Source: JANLTP01 sp031363055 (lineage in GTDB: Bacteria > Pseudomonadota > Gammaproteobacteria > Burkholderiales > Burkholderiaceae_E). From it: DNA of 64,000 nucleotides. Below, piece after piece: positions 41,801 through 49,435 of the stretch. The notes under the pieces are model-generated. The model saw only the letters and a program-made list of their open reading frames with translations. It was not told where the DNA came from and ran no database searches. The DNA lies in NCBI GenBank assembly GCA_031363055.1, contig JANLTP010000140.1:1-64000 (forward strand), read 5' to 3'. Positions within the stretch are counted from its first letter, which is position 1. Each line of letters starts with the position of its first letter. A program made the translations under genes and the position numbers.

Positions 41801-42010
41801 GATTTGATGGCTGCCTTGACCCTGGCTGACCAGATCGGGCATGCTCGGCTGGCGTGGGAGTGCCATTGCGCCCTGGCCTTGACCGGCTCCGCCCGCAGTG
41901 ACAAAAGCAGTGAAACCAGCCACCTTGCGCACGCTCAAAGACTCGCCGAAACCATCGCCGCAAGCCGTCGTGGGTCGGGATTGTTGGACAGTCTGGATCT
42001 GGCGCAATAA
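38843..42010 (+). CDS. XRE-HTH / AAA ATPase / TPR signalling regulator
   Basis: A protein of about 1055 residues. An N-terminal Xre-type HTH (FGYWLRRRRRALDLTQEALA, SQAAIKKIEADERRPSKGLA; residues about 27-85) is followed by an AAA_16-type NTPase (PFVGRSSEYAQCLRLIAGLT, Walker A GEAGIGKSRL about 169, Walker B VVMVDDLQWADDASLQFLHF about 283). An acidic Ser-Glu tract and a winged-helix-like arm (DRSLLELAAVLGRRFDFETL) precede a long TPR array (from about 540). This is STAND-like architecture, typical of signal-dependent transcription activators. The ATG at 38843 has GGGGG upstream; the open frame extends further. It is divergent from the globin pair, which it may control. Confidence 0.78.
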   Translation: MQITAIRWADQGNHTAATMNEQGKTFGSTFGYWLRRRRRALDLTQEALAVRVSCSQAAIKKIEADERRPSKGLALRLAEHLALPANERAMFLEAARTPRLFGGLGLAALPITAVSVDAAGDSPAHPATAVAPTVDPKSPFVGRSSEYAQCLRLIAGLTASSGHAVLIEGEAGIGKSRLMREVASHARSCSLPLLITHCYEIERAIAYQPAIDLATQACLKVPLDRLGSIAPTLLAEIAALVPAMGQRGLALPPLSADLPAARQARLFMALVQLFDALAQDRPLVVMVDDLQWADDASLQFLHFYARQTASRPAVFIGAYRDDELANTRALSSLVASLHRESHTRHLALKRLRPADTIALLDRLNDPKLNSPDLAARLHLETDGNPFFLWSIMHALQENAIESESESEGEGAPREGASDASNDKSTLPLPDALRDSVRTRLARVSDEDRSLLELAAVLGRRFDFETLLALAQSSEERFLRNMESLVKRRLLIEDHERGCYDFSHDKVREVVYRDIGMARRVLLHRAVAEMLEQHPQINAHGHDARLAEHYERGNVWSKAVHYLDLAASHSQALFAMREALQWFDRALALLEHHPQAATKTARLALFERRGAARAQAGQIEGAVADFQRAIDAARSNGEHSHARDLLIQLGMAHRRADAYEQATVCLDEALEISRITGDQRHTADTLYHLGTVAWSNGRNELAIAYHQEAVDICERLCLTDIVAVQAFHGRGEACFAHAEPAAAIDSYARSLNLARGIADKSYESENMMMIGWACIGHMGLADYPRARSHFDAALIIARAADLQWHLGPTLIGRANAHAAMGNFGDAWADLKEALPRLETLGLVRYQIMANDALGCLFLDLNLVGRALKNFERGITLAQDAGIIYWLPRLQANLVIAQLRLGIQTDQTALQSARQYAQDHSEAWMTLRCLEALAESALAAHDPQACKLYAGQLLLLASPGGIREIAGQAHRLRGLASLALRDYGAAHEDLMAALTLADQIGHARLAWECHCALALTGSARSDKSSETSHLAHAQRLAETIAASRRGSGLLDSLDLAQ
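40043..40072. repeat. five tandem hexamers in the AAA-TPR gene
   Basis: GAAAGT/GAAAGC/GAAGGC units encode the ESESESEGEG linker after the NTPase domain. Confidence 0.8.
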
Positions 42011-42113
42011 GTCGACCGTGCGCAGCTACCTTGGCCGATCTGCCGTTCGCATGACCGGCATCAACATTACATTGCCGGACGCCTTAAAAGCGGCATGACA
42101 ACGATCGGGTGCG

Positions 42114-42250
42114 GTGCAACTCCACCGGCCAAGTGGTGCCGACGCAACGCCTTGGCGCGACGGCATCACGCACTTGGTGATGTCGCTGCTGGAGTTTATG
42201 CGGTGGCTGGCGGCACTGGTGCCGCGGCCGCGTCTACACCTCATATTTAG
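42114..42250 (+). pseudogene. fragment of an IS91-type (Y2) transposase
   Basis: The text ATPWRDGITHLVMSLLEFMR then WLAALVPRPRLHLI is the C-terminal part of IS91-family transposases, which normally continues with RFHGVLAPN. Here the similarity ends abruptly near 42250, where unrelated sequence begins. No ends of the element were recognised. Confidence 0.65.
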
Positions 42251-42299
42251 TCGTCCCTGCAATATTGCGTCAAGCGTTATGTGGCACCGATCTGGCAGC

Positions 42300-43003
42300 G
42301 CGAAACGCGCGAGGGTGTGTTGCACGAGGAGAGTGATCTTCTGGGAGTGCGGCGGGTGCTGCTCGGTGCCGGAGTGAGTTAGGCAGGTCGAGCGCGCTTG
42401 GGCGTTCGGCTGATGTGCTCGCTACTGTATCTGAAGCACGCGTTCAATTTGAGTGACGAGCAGTTGTGCGAGTGGAGCGAGAACGTGGTGTGGCAGTACT
42501 TCAGCGGACTGGAGTATTACGAGCCGAGGATGCCGTGCGATGCCGCACAGATCGGACAGTGCAACGAGTTGATCAAGGGTGCGGGCACGGCGGTCAAGCA
42601 GGCGTTTGTGGACCTGGGCTACCGGCGCGTTGATGCCCAGAATCCGGGAATAGAAGTCGTGCATCGAGGGCGCATCGGCTCGATGAGCAAACTGAAGAAA
42701 CGACAACTGCTGCGCCGACAGGCGATCGAGCCCGCGATCGGGCACGTCAAGCACGACAATCGGATGATTCGTTGTTACCTGCAAGGCAGCACAGGCGACG
42801 CGCTGCATGCGATCAGTTGTGCGGCCGGCTACAACATCCGCTGGTTGATGCGAGCGATCCTGCGTTTAGGCCTCAAGGGCCTTTTTGCGCTCGCGTTACT
42901 AGCGGTCTATTGGCCTCGTATCGTGCAACGCCGGCCTCTGGCACGGATACACACCAAAATCATCGCCGATCCAGCGCCTCGTCTTGTATCCGTTGCGGCG
43001 TGA
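42300..43003 (+). pseudogene. deleted IS5-family transposase
   Basis: From a TTG at 42398 a 201-residue frame carries IS5-family N-terminal text (MCSLLYLKHAFNLSDEQLCE, VWQYFSGLEYYEPRMPCDAA) joined to C-terminal text (AFVDLGYRRVDAQNPGIEVV, LLRRQAIEPAIGHVKHDNRM, AISCAAGYNIRWLMRAILRL). The central region with the first catalytic Asp residues is missing. Upstream the same frame is open back to about 42300 but interrupted by TAG at 42380. It is immobile debris; its 5' boundary is uncertain. Confidence 0.7.
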
Positions 43004-43039
43004 ATTGAATTTTGCAGGTGCGACTATTTAACCAGGCAC

Positions 43040-43399
43040 TTACGCTGCTTCCTTGATCATGACCTGAGTGGCGGCTTCATTGTGCGCGTTAGCATCCAAA
43101 CGCGGCAAGGTCGTCAGGTTATCCAACCCGATCCATGACAGGCTGCGTGCAAGTTCGTCGCGCTTTCTCATGAGCCTGTATTGGCTGGCCAGGCACCAGC
43201 CAAGGACCACGACCCCGGCAGCGCCGAGCGCGGCCAGCATCATATGGCCGCGTAAGGCACCGAAGATGAAGGTCACAAGTATGACGAAGGTGGCAATGGC
43301 AAACACGGCGCGAATGTTGCAAAGCCGACTGTCCAGAAGATGTAACTCTGCGCGGCGCACGGCATCGGCTTCGCGCGACGTAACGTACTGATTTTGCAC
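43040..43399 (-). CDS. small two-span membrane protein, unknown
   Basis: A 119-residue protein with a hydrophilic N-terminal helix (SREADAVRRAELHLLDSRLC), two adjacent hydrophobic segments (AVFAIATFVILVTFIFGALR and MMLAALGAAGVVVLGWCLAS) and a charged C-terminus. The GTG at 43399 with AAGGAG nine bases upstream is preferred; ATG 43438 would place that site inside the gene. No family is recognised. It lies downstream of motA on the same strand but 240 bases away. Confidence 0.55.
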   Translation of the reverse strand: MQNQYVTSREADAVRRAELHLLDSRLCNIRAVFAIATFVILVTFIFGALRGHMMLAALGAAGVVVLGWCLASQYRLMRKRDELARSLSWIGLDNLTTLPRLDANAHNEAATQVMIKEAA

Positions 43400-43638
43400 G
43401 GCAAAATTACTCCTTAATTGAGGTGGTTCCGTCACCATCCCGGAATTGAAGAGCAAATCTTACAAGCGAGTGATATGAATCGATTGTGGAGGATAGTTAC
43501 GCCTCCTGCGGCGCATTCCACGAAGCGATCGATTGAATATCAATATCTCCCTGATTTATTTCAGGAAAAGGGTCTCTCGCGATCGCGATGTAAAGAGTGT
43601 CGACAGCGCCTTATTGAGCGCCGACGATCGCTAGCCGA

Positions 43639-44499
43639 TTACTTCTTGCCCTTGAGCTGACCTTCAAGCTCGACATAGGTCGGCCGATCGCTCGAGTACA
43701 GCACCTTTCGGCCGAACTCGACGGCGACTTGCGGCGCATAACCTTGCATGCTGGCCAGCAGGGTCGACTTGATGCACTGCAGCTCCTTCGTGCCCTCGTC
43801 GACCTTCTGTTCGAGCAGTCCGGCCAGCGGTTCCACAAAGGCATAGGCCATCAGAATGCCGAGGAAGGTACCGACCAGCGCGGAGCCGATCATGCCGCCC
43901 AGAATGGCCGGCGCAGCACCCACCGAAGCCATGGTGTTGACGACACCCAGCACGGCTGCGACGATGCCGAACGCCGGCAGGCCGCCTGCGATCCGCTGAA
44001 TCGCAGCCGCCGGAGCGTGCGCTTCATGATGGTGGGTGTCGATCTCGCTATCGATGAGCGATTCGATTTCGTGAGCATTCAAATTTCCGGACACCATCAT
44101 GCGCAAATAGTCGGTAATGAACTCGACCACATGATGATCGGCGGCGATCACCGGAAATTTCTTGAAGAGCGCCGAGTCGTGCGGGTTTTCGACGTCCTGC
44201 TCGATCGCCATCAGTCCTTCCTTGCGCGCCTTTTGCAAGATTTCGTATAACAGCGAGAGCAACTCGACATAACGGGCCTTGCTGTATTTCGAACCCTTCA
44301 GAAGCTTCGGAATCGAGGCCAGGGTCGACTTCAGTACGGCTGGCTGATTGTTGACGATAAAGGCGCCGAGCGCGCCGCCGCAAATGACCATCAATTCGGT
44401 GGGCATCGCATGCAACACCACCGCAATCTTGCCGCCGTGAATCATGAAGCCGCCAAAAATACAGACGATCGCGACGATGTAGCCAATGATCACGAACAT
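43639..44499 (-). CDS. motA: flagellar motor stator protein MotA
   Basis: A 286-residue MotA: MFVIIGYIVAIVCIFGGFMI, ELMVICGGALGAFIVNNQPA, the cytoplasmic loop with ARYVELLSLLYEILQKARKE, and the C-terminal pair of spans GGLPAFGIVAAVLGVVNTMA and IGSALVGTFLGILMAYAFVE. With MotB it forms the proton channel that drives flagellar rotation. Unusually, no motB follows; the downstream neighbour is a small unknown membrane protein and then transposase debris. No che or fli genes are near. Confidence 0.92.
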   Translation of the reverse strand: MFVIIGYIVAIVCIFGGFMIHGGKIAVVLHAMPTELMVICGGALGAFIVNNQPAVLKSTLASIPKLLKGSKYSKARYVELLSLLYEILQKARKEGLMAIEQDVENPHDSALFKKFPVIAADHHVVEFITDYLRMMVSGNLNAHEIESLIDSEIDTHHHEAHAPAAAIQRIAGGLPAFGIVAAVLGVVNTMASVGAAPAILGGMIGSALVGTFLGILMAYAFVEPLAGLLEQKVDEGTKELQCIKSTLLASMQGYAPQVAVEFGRKVLYSSDRPTYVELEGQLKGKK

Positions 44500-44696
44500 G
44501 AAGAAAGCTCTTTCAGGTTGTCTTCTGGATAGTGAAAGTCGAGGTGAGCCGCAATGGCAAAACCCCGGTTACTGCCCAGTCTACGAATGCACTGAAAATT
44601 GGATTGAGTAATTAGCGGTGTAAAGATCAGCCATTTCAAAGCTCGCTCAACGGGATGGGTCAAGCACCAGGAAGACAGCACTACAAAGACAAGCGA

Positions 44697-44770
44697 ACGC
44701 CAAATCGAATGCCAAATCGAGACTTGACGCACGTAATAAGTGGACGCATAATACGTGGACACATAATAAG
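44697..44770. repeat. clustered short tandem repeats between motA and the toxin-antitoxin pair
   Basis: Two 12-bp units ACGCCAAATCGA/ATGCCAAATCGA (44697-44720) are followed by three imperfect 15-bp units built on TGGACNCATAATANG (about 44725-44770). The second set directly precedes the antitoxin gene and could act as its operator, but it is not palindromic. Confidence 0.7.
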
Positions 44771-44797
44771 TCTTCTAATGTGACCCGACACGCCACC

Positions 44798-45022
44798 ATG
44801 AACATCACTTTATCGATCGACGAGCAAATCGCGACGAAAGCTCGAGCAGCCGCGCAAAAAATGGGCAAAAGCCTGAACCAGGTCGTGCGCGATTACCTTG
44901 AGCAACTGGCTGGGGAGGCTAATCGAAGCCAGGAATGGGCGCAGTTTGAAGCTCGTTGTCTGCAATCCCCAGGCCGTTTGAACGGCTGGAAATTCAATCG
45001 TGACGAAGCCAACGAGCGATAG
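44798..45022 (+). CDS. ribbon-helix-helix antitoxin
   Basis: A 74-residue protein beginning MNITLSIDEQIATKARAAAQ, then GKSLNQVVRDYLEQLAG: an RHH DNA-binding domain of the DUF6364/CopG type, followed by a basic and acidic tail that would wrap the toxin. The ATG at 44798 begins the RHH strand; a GTG at 44780 is in frame. It overlaps the PIN gene by 23 bases, the standard layout of a type II module. Confidence 0.8.
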   Translation: MNITLSIDEQIATKARAAAQKMGKSLNQVVRDYLEQLAGEANRSQEWAQFEARCLQSPGRLNGWKFNRDEANER

Positions 45023-45446
45023 TTTGTCTCGAGTGGCCACCCGCAATTTCATTGACACCAATATTCTCGTGTATGCGGAGGGTGCTGATTCTTCTATCTT
45101 CCAACGCGTAGCTCTGGATCTACTCAAACGACTATTCGAGGAAAAGCGAGGTGTCCTGTCGACACAAGTGTTGCAAGAATATTGCAACGTCGCAATCAAG
45201 AAGCTTGGCCTGCCGATGGATCATATTCGTGCACAACTCGATTTGTACGAGCAATTCGAAGTTATCCAGGTTACGCCCGCTGTCATTCGCTTGGGATTGG
45301 ACTTGCATCAGACTCGGAGCCTCGCGTTTTACGATTCGCTGATTCTCGCGACTGCACAAATTGCTGGCTGCGACTTGCTTTATAGCGAAGATATGAACGA
45401 CGGCGAGCAAATTGGTCCGGTTCGCATCGTGAATCCATTCCGGTAG
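45000..45446 (+). CDS. PIN-domain toxin (VapC-like)
   Basis: A 148-residue PIN ribonuclease. The acidic residues of the active site are in NFIDTNILVYAEG, LQEYCNVAIKK, SLAFYDSLILATAQIAGCDL and LYSEDMNDG. With a GTG start at 45000 it overlaps the antitoxin gene. PIN toxins of this kind cleave tRNA or rRNA when free of antitoxin. All active-site positions are present, so the toxin is probably functional. Confidence 0.85.
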   Translation: MTKPTSDSLSRVATRNFIDTNILVYAEGADSSIFQRVALDLLKRLFEEKRGVLSTQVLQEYCNVAIKKLGLPMDHIRAQLDLYEQFEVIQVTPAVIRLGLDLHQTRSLAFYDSLILATAQIAGCDLLYSEDMNDGEQIGPVRIVNPFR

Positions 45447-45491
45447 ACTTCCGGAATCAAGCCGTCGGCAAATGAACGGATCAATCTGAAC

Positions 45492-46475
45492 ATGTCCAAG
45501 GCGCCCTATGACGGTTTAACACCAGACTGCATTCTCGATGCGCTGGACAGCGTGGGACAGCGCGGCGACGGCCGTCTGATTGCGCTGAACAGTTACGAGA
45601 ATCGGGTCTATCAGATTTATCTGGAGTCGGGCGAGGTGGTGGTGGCCAAGTTCTATCGACCGCAGCGCTGGAGCGACGAGCAAATTCTTGAGGATCATGC
45701 ATTTGCGCTGGAGTTGACCGCAGAAGAAGTTCCCGTAGTCGCGCCAATGCTGATCGGACAGCACAGCTTGTTTGAGCACGCGGGCTTTCGCTTCGCGTTG
45801 TTCAAGCGAATGGGCGGGCGCGCTCCCGAGCTTGATGCGCCCGAGGTATTGAGCCGAATCGGTGGTTTTCTGGGCCGCATCCACGCGGTCGGTGCGCGCA
45901 CGGTGTTCAAGCACCGGCCTCGGCTCGACATTGCCGGCTTCGGCGTTGCGTCGCGCGATTATCTGCTCGCCAGCGATTTGATACCGATTGATTTACGCCC
46001 GGCCTGGTCGGCAGCCGCCGACGCGGTACTGGTTGCGATTAAGGGTGCGTTCGACGAACTCGGGGCATTGACACTGCTGCGAATTCACGGCGACTGTCAT
46101 ATTGGCAATATTCTCTGGTCTGAAACAGGCGCTCATCTGGTTGATCTGGACGACTGCGTCACCGGTCCTGCGATTCAGGACTTCTGGATGTTGCTGTCGG
46201 GCGATGCGCAGGCGATGGCCTTGCAGCTTGACGAACTGCTCGAAGGTTACGAGCAGTTTGCGCGCTTCGATGCGCGTGAATTGCGCCTGCTGGAGGCGCT
46301 GCGCGGTCTGCGATTGCTGCATTACAGCGCCTGGTTGGCACGACGCTGGCAAGACCCGGCGTTCCTGCTCGCGTTCCCTTGGTTCAACACTCAGCGCTAT
46401 TGGCAGGACCGGATTCTCGAGTTGCGTGAGCAGATAGGCGCGCTGAGTGAACCTTCGCTGAGGTTGTTTCGTTAA
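45492..46475 (+). CDS. srkA: stress response kinase A
   Basis: A 327-residue SrkA/YihE-type kinase with an aminoglycoside-phosphotransferase fold: LNSYENRVYQIYLESGEVVV, VAKFYRPQRWSDEQILEDHA, the catalytic loop RIHGDCHIGNILW and metal site LVDLDDCVTGPAIQDFWMLL. It counteracts stress-induced death in E. coli. The length matches the family. It stands between the PIN toxin gene and paaH. Confidence 0.92.
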   Translation: MSKAPYDGLTPDCILDALDSVGQRGDGRLIALNSYENRVYQIYLESGEVVVAKFYRPQRWSDEQILEDHAFALELTAEEVPVVAPMLIGQHSLFEHAGFRFALFKRMGGRAPELDAPEVLSRIGGFLGRIHAVGARTVFKHRPRLDIAGFGVASRDYLLASDLIPIDLRPAWSAAADAVLVAIKGAFDELGALTLLRIHGDCHIGNILWSETGAHLVDLDDCVTGPAIQDFWMLLSGDAQAMALQLDELLEGYEQFARFDARELRLLEALRGLRLLHYSAWLARRWQDPAFLLAFPWFNTQRYWQDRILELREQIGALSEPSLRLFR

Positions 46476-46556
46476 GGCAGCCGACGAGCGTCGCGCAACG
46501 CGGCCGTCAGCTCCACTACAATTGTGTTGATGCAACCAATCGGGCGGAGCAGTTTT

Positions 46557-47408
46557 ATGGCGATTCAAACTATCGGAATCATCGGTGCGGGCACCATGGG
46601 TAACGGTATTGCTCAGGCCTGTGCAGTCAACGGCATGAGTGCCATCGTTCAGGATATCAACCAAGCGGCCCTCGAGCGGGCGCTCAAAACGGTGTCTTCG
46701 TCGCTCGATCGTTCGGTCAAGAAGGGCACGTTGAGCGAGGACCAAAAAGCCCAGGTCATGAGTCGAATCAAGACCACAACTCTGGCCAGTGACCTGGTGC
46801 AGGCCGACCTCGTCATCGAAGCCGCGACCGAAAACGAAGCCCTGAAGATCAAACTGCTGCAGGGCGTCGACGCGATCCTGAAACCTGACACCATTATCGC
46901 CAGCAATACTTCGTCGATATCAATTACCAAGCTGGCCGCCGCGACCCGCCGTCCGGAACGATTTGTCGGCATGCATTTTTTCAATCCAGTACCGGTCATG
47001 GCGCTGGTCGAGATCATTCGCGGATTGCGCACTTCGGAAAGCACCGTGACTGCCGTCACTGATCTGGCACGCGCGCTGGGCAAGACACCGATCGGCGTCA
47101 AGAACAGCGCCGGCTTTGTGGTCAATCGCATCTTGTGTCCGATGATCAACGAAGCCATCTTTGCGCTGCAAGACGGCCTGGCCAGCGCCGAAGAAATTGA
47201 CGCTGGCATGCGGCTGGGCTGCAATCACCCGATCGGTCCGTTGGCCCTGTGCGATATGGTCGGTCTTGACGTTCAATTAGCGGTCATGGAAGTGCTCTAC
47301 AACAGCTTCAATGATTCCAAGTATCGGCCAGCGCCCTTGCTCAAGGAAATGGTCGATGCCGGACTGCTGGGCCGCAAGAGCGGTCAGGGCTTTTACAAGT
47401 ACGCTTAG
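46557..47408 (+). CDS. 3-hydroxybutyryl-CoA dehydrogenase
   Basis: A 283-residue NAD(P)-dependent short 3-hydroxyacyl-CoA dehydrogenase (PaaH/Hbd/MmgB type): nucleotide fold TIGIIGAGTMGNGIAQACAV, IIASNTSSISITKLAAATRR, the catalytic His in GMHFFNPVPVMALVEIIRGL, and the C-terminal domain NRILCPMINEAIFALQDGLA. It converts 3-hydroxyacyl-CoA to acetoacetyl-CoA-type products in short-chain fatty acid or polyhydroxybutyrate metabolism. The ATG at 46557 follows GGCGGAG. Confidence 0.9.
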   Translation: MAIQTIGIIGAGTMGNGIAQACAVNGMSAIVQDINQAALERALKTVSSSLDRSVKKGTLSEDQKAQVMSRIKTTTLASDLVQADLVIEAATENEALKIKLLQGVDAILKPDTIIASNTSSISITKLAAATRRPERFVGMHFFNPVPVMALVEIIRGLRTSESTVTAVTDLARALGKTPIGVKNSAGFVVNRILCPMINEAIFALQDGLASAEEIDAGMRLGCNHPIGPLALCDMVGLDVQLAVMEVLYNSFNDSKYRPAPLLKEMVDAGLLGRKSGQGFYKYA

Positions 47409-47425
47409 GTCAGAGTCAGCGCATC

Positions 47426-48073
47426 GTGGCCGGCCCCAACGCAGAGTTCTGGCAAGATAAATTCGAGACCGGGCAAACGCCTTGGGATCGCCGCAAGGTC
47501 AACACGCAGCTCACCGAATGGCTGAATCGCCTGGTGATCAGCTCTTCGCCGCCCAATCAATTGCAAGGACCGGTGGTAGTACCCGGCTGCGGTTCGGGGT
47601 ATGAAGTCATCGAGCTGGCGCGGCGCGGCTTCAGTGTGATTGGCATTGACTATGCGCCGGCGGCGATCATGCGAGCGAATCAGCAACTTATTCATTTGAC
47701 GCACGAGCAGCGTCGGCGCGTGCAACTGGTTCAGGCTGATCTGCTCGGCTGGCAGCCGCCCAGTCAGGTCGGCGCTGTCTACGAGCAGACCTGCCTGTGC
47801 GCTTTGCATCCGGACTATTGGCTCGCGTATGCCGCCCAAATGATGCGCTGGATGATGCCCGGCGGAAAATTGCTGGCGTTATTTGCGCAAGCACTGAAGT
47901 CGGGCGCCAGCGATGGGCTGATCCAGGGCCCGCCCTACCATTGCGATATTCATGCCATGCGCGCCTTGTTTCCAGACGTCTACTGGATCTGGCCGAAGCC
48001 GCCGTTTACGAAAGTCAATCATCCGATGGGCATGTACGAACTGGCGGTGGTGCTTGAGCGCAGAGGCGCCTGA
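47426..48073 (+). CDS. TPMT-family SAM-dependent methyltransferase
   Basis: A 215-residue methyltransferase of the thiopurine S-methyltransferase-like family: FWQDKFETGQTPWDRRKVNT, motif I VVVPGCGSGYEVIELARRGF, then GIDYAPAAIM and VYEQTCLCALHPDYWLAYAA. The start is GTG at 47426, 17 bases after the dehydrogenase stop, suggesting co-transcription. Relatives methylate thiols, selenium or tellurium compounds, or halides; the substrate here is unknown. Confidence 0.85.
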   Translation: MAGPNAEFWQDKFETGQTPWDRRKVNTQLTEWLNRLVISSSPPNQLQGPVVVPGCGSGYEVIELARRGFSVIGIDYAPAAIMRANQQLIHLTHEQRRRVQLVQADLLGWQPPSQVGAVYEQTCLCALHPDYWLAYAAQMMRWMMPGGKLLALFAQALKSGASDGLIQGPPYHCDIHAMRALFPDVYWIWPKPPFTKVNHPMGMYELAVVLERRGA

Positions 48074-48077
48074 CCGC

Positions 48078-48698
48078 TCAATGCGCAGGTGAGATCGAGC
48101 AGCGTCCGCGCTCCGGATTGGCTTCGACCGGCTGTGCGACGATTTTGCTCAGCGCATCGGCACCGCCAACGTAGGCACCATCGATCCAGATCTGTGGCAC
48201 GGTAATCGGTGTCTTGGGTCCGACGATCGGCTTGACTCTTGCCAACATTTCGTAAAGTCCGCGCGGTTCACGGACCACATCGTGATATTGATATGAGATG
48301 CCCGCCTGGTCGAGGTGGGCCTTGGCACGTTTGCAATGCGGGCAAGTTTCCTTGCCGTACACATGATTGCCTTGCACCGCCGAGCGTTGTGCATGCTGCG
48401 TGATCACCGCCTGAGTCAACACGCCACGATTAAGCGCACCCCCTTGGCCGATGATTTCGCCTTCGACCATAACGATTGGCGCATGCCAACCGCCCTTGGG
48501 TAGCGGTTTCCACCACTCGGTCAACCAATCGCGAATGTCCAGCTCGACCGGGATCGAGGCCAACTCGTTTTTCATGGTGTCCAGAATCACGTCCTTGGTC
48601 AGCGTACATTCGCCGCACGGAATGCTGACCTTGAATGGCCCCCATGCTCCGGCCCAGCGATAGACGGTGATGCAGATCGGTTTGGCGTTCATAGGCAT
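48078..48698 (-). CDS. two-domain glutaredoxin-like protein
   Basis: A 206-residue protein. The C-terminal domain (residues about 107-190) is a glutaredoxin: HVYGKETCPHCKRAKAHLDQ, TVPQIWIDGAYVGGADALSK, with a CPHC active site. The N-terminal domain also looks like a redox fold and carries its own CGEC pair (VSIPCGECTLTKDVI), with APIVMVEGEIIGQGGALNRG in the position of the cis-Pro region. The tandem arrangement is uncommon. It is convergent with the methyltransferase gene. Confidence 0.75.
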   Translation of the reverse strand: MPMNAKPICITVYRWAGAWGPFKVSIPCGECTLTKDVILDTMKNELASIPVELDIRDWLTEWWKPLPKGGWHAPIVMVEGEIIGQGGALNRGVLTQAVITQHAQRSAVQGNHVYGKETCPHCKRAKAHLDQAGISYQYHDVVREPRGLYEMLARVKPIVGPKTPITVPQIWIDGAYVGGADALSKIVAQPVEANPERGRCSISPAH

Positions 48699-48942
48699 TC
48701 TTTAGCTGGTTGTTGCTCCGGCGGGTTGTTGAGAGGATTTTGCACTGGATTCAAGCCCAGTGACCAGATTTTTGCAGTCTTCTTGTATTTCATGCTCGAG
48801 TCGAAGCGAGATATCCGAATGAACATAACGATTGAAGCGCCGAGCAGGGTTCAGCGCCTGACGGGGATTCAGCGCCGGGTCGGTCGATCGCTCGCGGTTC
48901 GTGTATCCTCTTTGACGACTCATTCACTCGCGCGCAACTTAC

Positions 48943-49362
48943 ATGCCGTCAAAGCCAGCAACCAAGAGTGCGATCAAGTCCGTCAAACCGGCCAGAGCCG
49001 GTCGCTCGCCGCTCAGCGCGCCGGTTGCCCGTTTCAGAATGCGGGTAACCAACGGTGCTGAAATCATGATCGGCCCGGGCAAGATTGCCCTCCTGGAAGC
49101 GATCGAAGAAACCGGTTCTATCACCGCTGCGGCCAAGCACCTGGGCATGTCCTATCGGCGCGCCTGGCTGTTGATGGATTCGATCAATCATTCGCTCAAG
49201 CAGCCCGCTGTCGATACGGCCGTTGGCGGTGAGCGCGGCGGCGGTACACGATTGACCGAAACCGGTAGGCAGGTCATTGATTTATACCGTCGGATCGAAG
49301 GAAATGCGGCGCGGGCCACCGCGTCTGAACTCAAGGTCTTGATGGGTTTGCTGGCGCACTGA
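48943..49362 (+). CDS. modE: ModE-type molybdate regulator, HTH domain only
   Basis: A 139-residue protein with a Lys/Ala-rich N-terminal tail and the ModE winged helix: GPGKIALLEAIEETGSITAA, KHLGMSYRRAWLLMDSINHS, GGGTRLTETGRQVIDLYRRI. The molybdate-binding MOP domains of E. coli ModE are absent, so it may sense molybdate differently or need a partner. The modABC genes follow in the same direction, with a ModE-like operator between. Confidence 0.85.
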   Translation: MPSKPATKSAIKSVKPARAGRSPLSAPVARFRMRVTNGAEIMIGPGKIALLEAIEETGSITAAAKHLGMSYRRAWLLMDSINHSLKQPAVDTAVGGERGGGTRLTETGRQVIDLYRRIEGNAARATASELKVLMGLLAH

Positions 49363-49366
49363 CCCT

Positions 49367-49390
49367 CGTCATGTACTGTAGTATATTACG
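49367..49390. promoter_or_regulatory. ModE-type operator upstream of modA
   Basis: CGTCATGTA-CTGTAG-TATATTACG is an imperfect 9-bp inverted repeat (7 of 9 matches) with a 6-bp spacer. It resembles the classic ModE box, in which CGNTATAT-type half-sites face each other. It starts 5 bases after the modE stop and ends 46 bases before modA, as expected for molybdate repression of the transporter. Confidence 0.6.
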
Positions 49391-49435
49391 CTCAAGAGGT
49401 CAGTGCCGGTCCTCGGCTCAGCGACGATCACGTTC

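Noticed and set aside
43040..43399. Assignment of the small membrane protein to DUF2721
   Set aside because: It has two spans and similar length, but the family start motif is absent; left as unknown.
43577..43588. 12-bp palindrome TCGCGATCGCGA downstream of motA
   Set aside because: Short self-complementary GC-rich motifs are expected at this composition, and nothing around it suggests an operator or terminator.
44500..44697. Sigma-28 promoter for motA
   Set aside because: I looked for a TAAA-type and GCCGATAA-type pair upstream of motA and found no convincing match.
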